From Nemertoderma westbladi (Eukaryota; Xenacoelomorpha; Nemertodermatida; Nemertodermatidae): 48,888 nt of DNA. The DNA is taken from assembly GCA_032718475.1 (NCBI GenBank), contig JAUCBJ010005292.1, forward strand, positions 1 to 48,888, read 5' to 3'. This document shows, piece by piece, positions 10,569 to 21,375 of this stretch (the stretch's first letter is position 1; each line of letters begins with the position of its first letter). The notes below the pieces were generated by a model, which worked only from the letters and a program-made list of their open reading frames with translations, was not told the origin of the DNA and searched no databases. The position numbers and the translations under genes are program-made.

Positions 10569-11207
10569 ACGTTCGTGGGTACATCGCGCAGGACGATGGT
10601 CAGTTGTTAGCTACAGATTAAAATTGAGCAATTATATCCCAAAATCGGTACTTAAGAAATTTAAATAAATAATTAAGAAAATTTAATCAAACTTTTACTT
10701 TAAAGAAAACTTTCGCATTGGCAGCTTGGCATCGATGTCATAGAAGTCCACAGTCAAACTACTCATAAAATTCAATGCATTCTTCAGTCACCTGGTCTCG
10801 CTCATCGGTTAGTCCAGTTTGCCCGTAGCGCTAGCGCAGTAGCGATACCAAAAGTCGAGGTCGCCAACGACACTGCGCTGGGTATTGCAGTATTGGGCTG
10901 TTGGGGTACCTAGTGCAGTAGCGGATACCGGATCATGGAATAAAGGTTAGCTGGTACAACCTGGCAATATGTCAGTCTGTCTTAAGTCCGCACAATTTCA
11001 AAACTTCCATGGCTGCATGGTTGCCGTTGCCGAGCCGATTGGTGACCAACGACCAACGACCTGAAGACGGTACCGGTAACTCTGTACCACTGTAGCAGCA
11101 CCGGTACCGTACTGTAATCCTGCAGTCTCCTAGCAACCAGCTGATGCCAAGCCTAATAATTTTTGGATAGATAAATTTATTATAAATGCAAGACAGATAC
11201 ACATATG

Positions 11208-11448
11208 CTGCACGAAGACCCCACGCAAATTCAACTTGGAAAATTTCTAAACTTTTGCTAAGACTACTGTACATGTGTACCAAGTTTGGATATGTTTTAT
11301 CGACATTTGACATTTAGTTATTAACTTTTAAAATTGTACACAACAGATCAACAGAACAACAGAGCAATGAGCAACAGACACACCGATTGAGTTAGTGGTA
11401 CCCGTATGCTAAGCTCGCTTACTTTTGTCGCTCGCCCCACAAACAAGA
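11208..11448 (+). repeat. Direct repeat 2 of a pair inside copy A
   Basis: Partner of 10360-10568. The roughly 640 bases between them (10569-11207) have no counterpart in copy B, as expected if one copy lost or gained an interval by recombination between the repeats. Confidence 0.75.
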
Positions 11449-12198
11449 ACCAAATAATTCCTAATTAACTCAGTTGATTTCTAACCTACATAAATAATAC
11501 TGATTTTCTTATTTCCAAAAAATACCAACTACGTCCTGATATCCTTCAGCAGCCAGCTGTGATGACATCATAAGCGGGGCACTCAGACAAAACACTTCCC
11601 TGAACTGGTTAGCGCTACTGATGTGGTCTGAACGTATAGTTAGTTGCATTATCCAAAGCAGTCCTGCTCTCATACCTATCGGCATTGGATCTGTTCAATA
11701 TGTGTTTCGCATCAGCTTTGTGTCCTGCAATAAGCTAATAAGTCATAAAAGGGAAAGGGATCAAAGAAAATACCTAACAGTTACCGAGGCATAGTACTGC
11801 TCTCGCATATGTCCAACATCAATCCAAGACGTTGTATTGTGAGAACGTGCCCTTGTCACCAGCGTTAATCATAATAAACTACTGTAGTTTCGGAGTCAAA
11901 GACCAATTAAGGTGACAGGAAAAATATAGGTTTACTGAGAAATATTTCAGCCAATAGGCCTTCTATCAAACTCAATTCAGAATATATCACACAACATAGA
12001 AGCACATTGATTATAGTTATACAGTAGATACAGAATACAATTTGAATTTCCTTCTGATATTGCACCAAAAATTAAACGATCTGTTTCTAATTTTAATTGC
12101 ACCAAATTAAAAAAATATAATGTAAATTAATTTTAAATTGAATAATAACTATTTACATCATTGTGTGCAAAGTAGTACTTTGCAACGTTTTGACCGGT

Positions 12199-12248
12199 GT
12201 TTATTTATGTACCGAGCGAGCGCAGCTAGGGGGTTTACATAAATAAAC
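12199..12248. repeat. Hairpin conserved in both duplicates
   Basis: The perfect 13-bp inverted repeat GTTTATTTATGTA / TACATAAATAAAC surrounds a GC-rich loop containing CCGAGCGAGCGCAG. The same hairpin is at 18791-18840 with only loop changes. Its function is unknown. Confidence 0.7.
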
Positions 12249-12626
12249 AAGGTTCATACTCATAACTGACCATAGATGAAAAGTGACCTTTGCAAGCAAT
12301 AATGTATGTAATTTTGTTACATTACGTCAATTTATCAGCGCTCGGTATGTGAAGAAAGGATTTTATAGATGCTCATTTAAACAATTAATCTTGTACTATT
12401 TCGAATATAAGTGAAATTTATTAACAGGTACACAGTATTAATTATACATTTATATCTAATTAAAGTTTATTGTTGTTATCTCCTGTATGGATGTGATAAA
12501 TATTTGACCCATCCTGACATTGGTCGACTGAAGCAAAGCAAAGCAAGTGTTCAGTTTTACTGAACACTGTCGCCATTTTCTTTGCTCATTTTCTCTAAAG
12601 TGTTTCTATTGGACGTTTCGACATAA

Positions 12627-13549
12627 CCCAGTGAAAAATGCGCATGCGTATCGCAAGTGATTTTAAAGCGTCATGCGTTTTTATTGCGGCTCAATAAATA
12701 GCGATAAAACTCTTGTGATTCGCATGTGAATCACATGTAAAATAGGGAAGCGATTCCACGCATGCGATTCACAACTTATTTTACGCATGTGATTCCGTGC
12801 ATGAAAATCGCATGCGAATCACACCCCATTTAACGCTTATTTTACGCATGTTTTACACCATGAGAATATCATGCGTTAATTCCCATATGAATCGCATGTT
12901 TATAATTACACTAAAGATTATTAGTTAAAATAAAGTTGCCTATCAAGAAATAAATAGTTTTAAAATATAAAATTGATGTATACGAATTATCTAATATGGC
13001 TGTCGAATACAGAGATTATATTAATATATTTTATAGAATAGAAAATTATAGGGAATAGTTAAGAGTGTATCATGGTTATTCTAATCTATTTGTATTATCC
13101 TCTATATAACCAACCATTTCTAGTATTGATTCATACAGCATGTCTAACGTTCTAAGTCTAGAGAGTGTAATGTAATGTAATGTAAGGTAAGTACAGTAGT
13201 CAGATGATACGGAAGCCCGTAGTATCAAACAGTAGTGGAATAATCAACTACTGTATCATATTTTCTGTCACAAAGGTCTCAATATATTACACAAAACTCA
13301 CAACCAGTAGATTTTTGCGATATTTATGCGCCATGACGCTTGAAAGTCGCAAGTGAATCGCATGCGAGTTTTATGCGACTGAACGCAAGTTGTTGTGATT
13401 TTTATGCGACTTAACGCAAGTTGTTGCGATATTTATGTGACATAACTCAAGTAAATCGCTTGCGTAAAGGTCGGGCCATAACTCTTGGGAATCACTTGAG
13501 ATACGCCTGCGTTGCACGCTTGCGATACGCTTGCGCACTTTTCACTGGG
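12627..13549. mobile_element. Non-autonomous TIR element, 923 bp
   Basis: It begins CCCAGTGAAAAATGCGCA and ends with the near inverse, TGCGCACTTTTCACTGGG. Copy B has the uninterrupted site (19196-19207, CGACATAATGGA). Aligning the sites gives a 2-bp target duplication, AA. The interior is crowded with CGCATGCGATTC-like and TGTGATTCGCATG-like motifs, many palindromic, near both ends, with an AT-rich centre (12900-13300). It has no coding capacity. The superfamily cannot be assigned from the termini alone. Confidence 0.85.
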
Positions 13550-14371
13550 AATGGACTACAGTACACGTTAAACAATTATTTATTTACATACAGTTAGTAA
13601 TCCCGTGCCTGTCACTGCAAACTGGATAATAAAGCAGCACTCATTAATATAATACATTCTGTAAGTAATAGGGTGATTGAAGTTGTTTCAATGTTATTGA
13701 TTACTTTGCAGCGTTCCGTCCTATAGGCCGCAACGCTGTAAAGTAATACTTTGTAGCGTTACGAGTAATTTACCACAACGCTGTTAAGTTGACATAATGT
13801 AACAATATAAAGAAAATTAATTTGAAATTGAAATCTATTCTAAAATTGTGTCATAAAATAAAAAAAACGGTGTGAAAAATTTATGAAGAAAAAATGTTTA
13901 TAAAATTAAGTACACATTAAAATATTCCTGGTACAGCGTAGGGTCAGCAATCAGCAGAAACTCAGCAGCAGTTAGGTGAGGCATGATGTGTCAGCTGGTC
14001 AGGGTGCAGGAAGCAGGGTCGGTCGGCACTCTTCTGCTCTTGTTGTTGAGTCTCACCCTTACTGCCTTACAGCCTTCCATTAGTGCCTTCAGCAGCCCTT
14101 TAACAGTTTAACTGTTTAATTGTTTAAGTTACAAAGTTCTGGATCTGGAGTTAGGCCTAAGCCTCCTAATTCAGTAATTCCATACTCCTAACTGCATTCC
14201 TCGCGCCTTACAGACTTACCCTTACCGTATGACTATGTCATGAACTATGTCACTGCACTCTGGCACTGTCAGACTCTGGACTAGGCCTATTTTAATAATT
14301 TGTAGCCTACTACTGTATTAGCATATATCTTAATTGGTGGAGGGAAGACAGGAAGAGGGAATGCCAACTTG

Positions 14372-14443
14372 ATGACGATCCTTTTAGAAAATGCAAAGCG
14401 TAATTCTGGTTCTGGTTATAAAACAGTTGATGAGAATGTCCAG
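14372..14443 (+). pseudogene. Duplicate of RPIA exon 1, possibly usable
   Basis: It corresponds to exon 1 at 21286-21375. The original ATG (14361) now runs into a TGA because of a deletion, but a single-base gain puts an ATG at 14372 in frame with the conserved part ([19 protein letters not shown]). The 5' splice site CAG|GTGAGA is intact at 14443/14444. So a 24-codon exon ending in phase 0, compatible with exon 2, can still be read. Whether it is transcribed is unknown. Confidence 0.6.
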
Positions 14444-14509
14444 GTGAGACTGTGAGACGTAAAAGTCCAAAGTCAGAGAGTTGGCGATCGGCAGATTGGC
14501 AATATGCTG

Positions 14510-14551
14510 AGCTGAGCTGAGCTGAGCTGAGCTGAGCTGAGCTGAGCTGAA
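14510..14551. repeat. (GAGCT)n microsatellite
   Basis: About eight near-perfect copies of the 5-bp unit GAGCT. It is absent from the equivalent place in copy B. Confidence 0.9.
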
Positions 14552-15314
14552 CTGATATTGTTGATTGTTGGTTACCGGTATTTAGTTATTTCGGATTTAG
14601 CGTTTAGAGTTGCTGTATAGACAGATAGAGTGTAGATGGCAGGTCAGGCTGTCAGGGTCAGCAGTTACCCTACAGCCCTACCCCTGTACTCGTCACTCGT
14701 TACGTGTTCAGGGTTAGGTGTTATATAATGTTACCTGCAATTGGGTGCAATTGATGTATAGGGCTGGCAGCCTTGGCTACTGGCAGATGTATCTATATTT
14801 GTTCGTGAATTTCTTTATTAGACCTCGAGCCGAAGATCTAATTCAATTTTTCAATTTGCAGAGATGCTGTCTAATAAAAGGGAAAGGCATTTGATATGGT
14901 ATGATTCTGATGGTCGGGTGATGTATGTTGTGCTTGGAACAGATTATGAAAATAATTAATCCATTCAGGCATTGTTCCTTCGAGTTTTACTCTGGATTCT
15001 GTTTCCAGAATTACAGTAGTCGTGTATGTTGTGTTCGATGTTCGAGGTCGATGGGATGTCTCTATTCCAGTATTCAGACAATTTCCATATACCGGTATCT
15101 AATTTTTCAGTATCCATTTTGGGTCAGCCTAATTATTCCATTTACATAATAACTGGGATGAATCTTCCGTGGATTAAGAGGGCTCTGCACCTGGGGGTGG
15201 GGAATTTGCCACCACTTACTCTTACCGGTAACACTTTTTACTTTACTTTACTGTATCCGACTTTAACTTTTTATCTTCCACCTACTTTATATCATACCTA
15301 CTTTATTCACTTAG

Positions 15315-15534
15315 AGCGGATTTGCCTTGGGTATAGGAAGCGGTTCCACAATCGTCTACGTTGTCGACAGATTATCCCAACTGGTTGCCTCGGGCAACCT
15401 CTCTCGGCTGACTTGCGTTCCTACCTCCTTCTGTCCTTCCAGTCCCACCAGTTAATCCTCGGCGCTAAACTCTGTCTAACCGACCTGGAATCCACCCCGG
15501 AGTTGGACGTCGTCATGGACGGAGCTGACGAGTT
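15315..15534 (+). pseudogene. Duplicate of RPIA exon 2, frameshifted and truncated
   Basis: Preceded by the same acceptor (CACTTAG|AGC) as true exon 2. It keeps the phosphate-loop sequence GIGSGST and the stretch ending DGADEL. It carries an 8-base insertion near 15430 (CTTCTGTCCTTCC against CTTCC) that shifts the frame, and it stops at GACGAGTT, where the duplication ends. The rest of the exon (catalytic Lys and Glu region) is missing. It cannot encode an isomerase. Confidence 0.9.
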
Positions 15535-15557
15535 ATACATTTATTATACTATTATCA

Positions 15558-15943
15558 TGGGTGAGGTAGGAGGAGATGAGATTGTTGAGGATGGGAATGA
15601 GAACGAGATGATACTGGTGGCAATGTATGAGAGGGAGAAAGAAGAAGCGCGGGTGGAGAGGTTGTTAGATCCGAGAAACGAGTGGGAGGAGATTGAGAAA
15701 AATTATTATTTGGAGGAAGAGGAAAAGAAGAATAAGAGTGCGTGGGGAGAAGATTGGGAGTTGGAGATAGCAGCTGAGTCAGATAGGAGGGCGCGGGAGG
15801 CGGAGAGGTGTGCGCGGGAGAAGGTGATGGAAGAGACAATCGATATGTTGTTGGGAATGTTGGGTGGTGGTGGTGGTGGTGATGGGGATGATGTGGAGGA
15901 TGTAGAAGATTGGACAGATGGTGATAGTGGGATAAACGGGTGA
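15558..15943 (+). CDS. Unrecognised acidic, coiled-coil-like protein
   Basis: Starting at the ATG at 15558 there are 128 codons. The product is very acidic and rich in Glu, Arg and Lys (EREKEEARVERLLD, EEEEKKNKSAWGEDWELE, RRAREAERCAREK), suggesting a helical or coiled-coil segment. It ends with a Gly run and an Asp-rich tail. The open frame extends upstream into the broken RPIA exon 2 copy, but that extension is probably accidental. AATAAATAAAAAATAA follows at about 15999. It lies exactly in the spacer between the two duplicated blocks and could be part of a transposable element or a retrocopy. I do not recognise the family; it could also be a chance open frame in purine-rich DNA. Confidence 0.35.
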
Positions 15944-16117
15944 GGTGGTGGAAGAAATTTTTAAAATAGTATATAATGGTGATGGATTTAAGTATAATAA
16001 TAAATAAAAAATAATATTACAAATACTATAACCTTACTTCATGGCTCGTCCGCAATAGTGTTGTTGCCTAGCGCTAATCAGTGTTTATTCACCTTTTTGT
16101 TGCTGCGTCTGTCATAG

Positions 16118-16326
16118 TCTATCATGTTAAAGACTTTACCAAACGTCTGCAACCCCACCCCCTTACTATGACGGGTTTTTAACTAATGTGGTTCAAGTAG
16201 TAGACGCGAATTAATTAAATTACTTCCGCGGACTGGCCTTATACCGCATATGTTACATATACACAATGGTAGTCATAGTAGGTGGGCGGGGCAAGAGCCG
16301 TTCGGTAAAGTCTTTAACATAGACGC
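16118..16326. mobile_element. Small inverted-repeat (MITE-like) element
   Basis: CATGTTAAAGACTTTACC with about 30 further bases (to 16173) is the imperfect inverse of 16270-16322, which ends GGTAAAGTCTTTAACAT. Each arm is about 50 bases and the loop about 100. No clear target duplication was found. Confidence 0.6.
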
Positions 16327-16387
16327 TGTTCCAATTAAGTTGTTTACATTACTACTCATTATAATTCTGCCTTTGAGTAGAGGTGAG

Positions 16388-17407
16388 GGTGACTCGAATT
16401 TTGTTCCTGTTGATATTTTGCGAATTTTGTTCCTATTGCATTTTTGCGAATTTTGTTCCAACGGGTAGCGAACTTTGTTCCTCTACTTGCGAACTATGTT
16501 CCTATCGAATTTTCAAGGATAATTATGTTCCAATTATTGCGAACTTTGTACCTATCAATGCGAACTTTGTTGCTATCATTGCGAACTTAGTTCCCATCTC
16601 TGTAAGTTACTTTCAGTTTTTGGATTAGATTATTTATTACTAAGTTATATTTAGTACATCTTACTTAATGCGTAATTTACAATAAATTAATCCAACTAGT
16701 GACTGCATCCCTATAATATTTAATGTCAAAATTGATAAAATATAAAAATTGACCATTGGGGAGTATATAACGTTACCCAGTTGATGAGCCACGTTACCCT
16801 ACAACAAGTACATTACAACCTTTTTTATATCTATAGTATGTGGCAACAGTATCGGTATTTGTAGGTCCCGAGTGGTAGAGATATTCTACGCCAACGGAGA
16901 CTAGGAAACTGATGAATGCTTGGATGTTTCCTTTCAATTGTTTACCTTTAATTTCAAACTCCCAAATATTACCGTAATTATTGTTATCCTTTGGGACATA
17001 GGATAATCTGACACCAGGGCACGTATTACTAGTATGTATGTACGTTACCTACAAACTAAGTATTCTTTGTAAATCAATATATAATAACAAGTCAATATTT
17101 GTGCAAAACGCCCATATTAATATAATCCATAATTAAGTGGAACGGGCCTTGAGTAAGTAAAAGTTTCCTATTCAATCTAATACTATTGTGTTAAATCGTG
17201 GGAAAGTTGAGGCATGAAAGTTAATTTCTGCATTCGTGTTGTTATTCATCTACAGTAAGTTTAGCTACTGCAGTACTGTAAGTGTGAGTGGAACAAAATT
17301 CGTAGTCATGGGAACAAAGTTCGCAATATATTTGCAAAAAATTCGCAAAAATAGGAACAAAGTTCGCTGTGAATTGGAACAAAGTTAGGAACAAAGTTCG
17401 CGCTCCG
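16388..17407. mobile_element. Non-autonomous TIR element, 1020 bp, 8-bp target duplication
   Basis: Flanked by GAGGTGAG at 16380-16387 and 17408-17415. Copy A has this octamer once (9413-9420) in otherwise matching flanks, so this is a clean insertion. Ends are arrays of a short motif: about eight copies of GCGAAYTTTGTTCC in the first 200 bases, and the inverse GGAACAAAGTTCGC several times in the last 120. An 8-bp duplication is typical of hAT and P-type elements, but the termini do not match the usual hAT CAGGG start. It has no coding capacity. Confidence 0.85.
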
Positions 17408-17455
17408 GAGGTGAGGTGTGTGGTTGGACTGGTTCCCCTTCCAAGCTAGGCTAGG

Positions 17456-17545
17456 CATGATAGGCATCATGCTTGCTATTGCAAGCATGGCTCCCTCCGT
17501 CGTTGGCATGCTTGCTATTGCTATCATGCCGACGAAGGAGGGAGC
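17456..17545. repeat. Nested hairpins specific to copy B
   Basis: ATGCTTGCTATTGCAAGCAT and GGCATGCTTGCTATTGC repeats plus GACGAAGGAGGGAGC with its inverse GGCTCCCTCCGTCG make overlapping palindromes. Copy A has only a short non-palindromic sequence here. Confidence 0.7.
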
Positions 17546-17759
17546 TATACCTGGAGACGGGGCATTTTAATGAGTTAATTACGAGATCAATTAAAAACAC
17601 ATTTCTTAAAGCAAATCACTTGAACTAATTAAAAACTATAAATAGAATGGGGTATGGGGAATACAACTGTATAATTGTTAAGTATAATTATTTAAATCTT
17701 ATACTAGAAAATAATTAAATCCTTTAAGAGGCAGGTTGAAAATGCGGTTTTTACCCTAA

Positions 17760-17998
17760 TCAACTTAATTAACTAATTAACTGCTATGATCTTAGCTTCT
17801 CGAAGGCCACACGGAAATTCACCTTGGAATATTTCTAAACTTTTGCCAGACTACATATGTAACAAGTTTGGATAGATTTCATTAACATTTGGCTGAGTTA
17901 TTAACGTTTAAAATTGAATCGACAGAACAACAGACACACCGATTGAGTTGGGGGTACCCGTATGCTAAGCTCGCTTAATTTCGTCGCTCGCCCCACAA
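17760..17998 (+). repeat. Dispersed 'ggctcgcc' repeat, single copy in duplicate B
   Basis: Matches 10360-10568 and 11208-11448 of copy A: AGGCCACACGGAAATTCA, AACTTTTGCCAGACTAC, then GGTACCCGTATGCTAAGCTC and CTCGCCCCACAAAC. Confidence 0.75.
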
Positions 17999-18790
17999 AC
18001 AAGAACCAAATAATTCCTAATTAACTCAGTTGATTTCTAACCTACATAAATAATAATGATTTTCTTATTTCCGAAAAACTCTTCAAAATTTTTGTTTTTT
18101 TACTGATTTTTATTGGTTATTAGGGGCCTTAATTTACCAACTACTTCCTGATATCCTTCAGCAGCCAGCTGTGATGACATCATAAAGCGGGGCACTCAGA
18201 CAAAACACTTTCCTGAACTGGTTAGCGCTACTGATGTGGTCTGAACGTATAGTTAGTTGCATTACGCAAAGCAGTCCTGCTCTCATACCTATTGGCATTG
18301 GATCTGTTCAATATGTGTTTCGCATCAGCCTTGTGTCCTGCAATAAGTTAATAAGTCATAAGAGGGAAAGGGACCAAAGAAAATACCTAGTTACAGAGGC
18401 AAAGTACTGCTCCTCTAACATCTGGCAAAATCCAACACGTAGTAAGTGAGAACGTGCCCTAGTCACCACCACGTTAATCATAATAAAGTAGTTTCAGAAT
18501 CAGAGACCAATTATGGTGACAGAAAAAATATAGGTTTACTGAGAATTATTTCAGCCAATAGGCCTTCTATCAAACTCAATTCAGAATATATCACACAACA
18601 GAGAAACACATTATTATAGATATAGAATACAATTTGAATTTCCTTCTGATATTGCACCAAAAATTAAACGATCTGTTTCTAATTTTTATTGCACCAAATT
18701 GAATAAATATAATGTAAATTCATTTTAATTTGAATAATAACTATTTACATAATTGTGTGCAAAGTAGTACTTTGCAGCGTTGTGACCGAA

Positions 18791-18840
18791 GTTTATTTAT
18801 GTACCGAGCGAGCGCAGCGAGGGGGTTTACATAAATAAAC
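18791..18840. repeat. Hairpin conserved in both duplicates (copy B)
   Basis: Same 13-bp stem as 12199-12248. Confidence 0.7.
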
Positions 18841-19813
18841 AAGGGTCTTTAACGCTGAAAATTGACCTTTGCAAGCAATGATGTAAGTAATTTTGTTACA
18901 TTGTCTCAACTTATCAGCGCTCGGTATGTGAAGAAAGGATTTTATGGATGCTCATTTAAACATGTACTATTTCGAATATAAGTGAAATTTATTAACAGGT
19001 ACACACACAGTATTAATTATACATTTATATCTAATTAAAGTTTATTGTGTTATCATCTCCTGTATGGATGTGATAAAACTTTGATCCATCTTGACCTTTG
19101 TTGACTGAAGCAAAGCAAAGCAAGTGTTCAGTTTTACTGAACACTGTCGCCATTTTCTTTGCTCATTTTCTCTAAAGTGTTTCTATTGGACGTTTCGACA
19201 TAATGGAATACAGTACACGTTAAACAATTATTTACATACAGTAGCTAATCCCGTGCCTGTCACTGCAAACTGGATAATAAAGCAGCACTCATTAACATAA
19301 ATGGAAATAATACATTCTGGAATACGGTAATTTAAGTTGTTTACAGGTTATTGATTACTTTGCAGCGTTCCGTCCTATAGGTCGCAACGCTGCAAAGAAG
19401 TGCATTGCAGCGTTACGAGTAATTTACCAGAACGCTGTTAAGTTGACATAATGTAACAAATATAAAGAAAATTAATTTTAAATTGAAATCAATTCTAAAA
19501 TTGTGTCGTATAATAAAAAAACGGTGTGAAAAATTTATGAAAAAAAAAAGTTTATAAAATTAAGTACACATTAACATATTCCTGGTACAGCGTAGCGTAC
19601 AGGGGTAATTAGGGTCAGCAATCAGCAGAAACTCACAGCAGCAGCAGTTAGGTGAGGCATGATGTGTCAGCTGGTCAGGGAACAGGAAGCAGGGTCAGTC
19701 GGCACTCTTGAGTCTTACCCTTACAGCCTTCCATTAGTGCCTTCAGCAGCCCTTTAACAGTTTAATTGTTTAAGTTACAGAGTTCTGGAGTTAGGCCTAA
19801 GCCTAACTTTCTG

Positions 19814-21077
19814 ACAAGTCCCTAAAAGGTGCCACCCTTCTCCATAGCGCGGGAAATTCAAATGATTGAAAGACATGTAATTTGTAGTGGAAGCGGTGGC
19901 AGATCAGATCTGCCACCTATATTTTGGTGGTAAATTCAAATCTGTTTTAACATTGAATACATGAATAGATGAGTAAGACGAATGTAATTCATTGAATCAG
20001 AATAAATTATTTCTTATCGGTTTAATGCACTCATCCGTTATTGTTGTTGTTTTATCTAGTCTGGGACTTCGAGCAGCACGTGAACAACTAAGCTGACTGG
20101 TTAACTAGTCTGGGACTTCGAGCAGCACGTGAACAACTAAGCTGACTGGTTAAGTAGTCTGGGACTTCGAGCAGCACGTGAACAACTAAGCTGACTGGTT
20201 AAATAGTCTGGGACTTCGAGCAGCACGTGAACAACTAAGCTGACTGGTTAACTGGTTAAATGTAAAGAACATTTATTATTTGCTTGTATCAGTTATAATT
20301 ACATCAGAACATTATAATTATAACAATTATACACTTGTACCTAGTATATTAAAAGTAGATTTTAAGTAGATAGATGATAGATAGGCGCTGTGAATTGATA
20401 TTTTTTGGCGGTTGATTCAAATTACAGAATTATCATATTTCCATTACAAACTGAACACAGTATGCTGCAGTATGTACGTGGGCATGGGTACGTACTAAAA
20501 GGTCAAGGAGCTAGGGCAGTAGACTTCGTACCGTTCTTAACCAATCAACTTAGTTTGTTCACGTGCAGCTCGAAGTCCCAGACTAGTTAACCAGTGCAGC
20601 TTAGTTGTTCACGCGTGCTGCTCGAAGTCCCAGACTTGGTAACCAGCCAGTTTAGTTGTTCACGTGCTGCTTGAAGTCCCAGACTAGTTAACCAGTCAGC
20701 TTAGTTGTTCACGTGCTGCTCGAAGTCCCAGACTTGGTAACCAGCCAGTTTAGTTGTTCACGTGCTGCTCGAAGTCCCATACTAGTTAACCATTCAGCTT
20801 AGTTGTTCACGTGCTGCTCTAAGTCCCAGAATAGATAAAACAACAACAATAACGGATGATTGAGTTAAACCGATAAGAAATAATTTATTTTGATTCAATT
20901 AATTACATTAGTCTTTACTCTATTCATGACGTATTCAATGTTAAAACAGATTTGAATTAACCGCCAAAATATAGGTGGCAGATCTGATCTGCCACCCTTT
21001 CCAGTACAAAAAACATGTCTTTCAATCATTTGAATTTCCCGCGCTATGGAGCAGGGTGGCACCTTTTAGGGACTTAT
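19814..21077. mobile_element. Foldback / MULE-like element, 1264 bp, 9-bp target duplication
   Basis: Flanked by AACTTTCTG at 19805-19813 and 21078-21086. The arms are long inverted repeats starting A(C/T)AAGTCCCTAAAAGG and running through GCGCGGGAAATTCAAATG to beyond GGCAGATCAGATCTGCC (left) and its inverse (right). Inside the left arm a 45-47 bp unit containing CTGGGACTTCGAGCAGCACG is repeated four times (20058-20250). The inverse unit is repeated about six times in the right arm (20560-20835). Long arms made of direct repeats with a 9-bp duplication are characteristic of foldback and Mutator-like elements. It has no transposase and lies about 200 bases upstream of RPIA exon 1. Confidence 0.88.
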
Positions 21078-21285
21078 AACTTTCTGGCTATCTGACGTTT
21101 TGGCCAGTCCGCCAGGTTTATGCGACCGCATTCCGCGCGACTTCTGGACTTAGAGACTTACCATACCAACTACTGAACTATGTTACTGCACTGTCAGACT
21201 ACTGGACTAGGCCTATTTTAATAATTTGTAGCCAATTATATCTTAATTGGTGCTTGGTGGTGGGAAGACAGGTAGCGTAGAGGGA

Positions 21286-21375
21286 ATGTCTTCCAAATCG
21301 ACCTCACTTGATGACGATCCTTTAGAAAATGCAAAGCGTAATTCTGGTTATAAAGCAGTTGATGAGAATGTCCAG
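21286..21375 (+). CDS. RPIA: RPIA exon 1
   Basis: Thirty codons from ATG to CAG|GTGAGA. It encodes the N-terminal helix ending [10 protein letters not shown]. Phase 0. Confidence 0.92.

Larger units (their letters stand above)
9394..15534 (+). repeat. Segmental duplication, copy A (RPIA 5' region)
   Basis: This block is similar along its length to 16355-22238. Shared landmarks in the same order include the segment TGCCTTTGAGTAGAGGTGAG (9401 and 16368 areas), CAGCAGCCAGCTGTGATGAC (about 11547 and 18161), a hairpin at 12199 and 18791, GCTGGTCAGGG-like sequence near 13995 and 19670, exon 1 of RPIA (14372 and 21286) and exon 2 (15315 and 22027). The similarity stops inside exon 2, after GACGAGTT at 15534. 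Insertions present in only one copy account for the unequal lengths. The two copies lie head to tail, separated by about 820 bases. Confidence 0.92.

Noticed and set aside
15026-15943. A 305-codon protein combining RPIA-like and acidic segments
   Set aside because: The first part is intronic sequence and a frameshifted exon copy. A single protein is not credible without transcript evidence; it is kept only as a breakpoint observation.
20058-20835. CRISPR-like array of 45-47 bp repeats
   Set aside because: Units are contiguous with no variable spacers, occur inverted in the other arm, and lie inside a transposon with target duplications in a eukaryotic genome.
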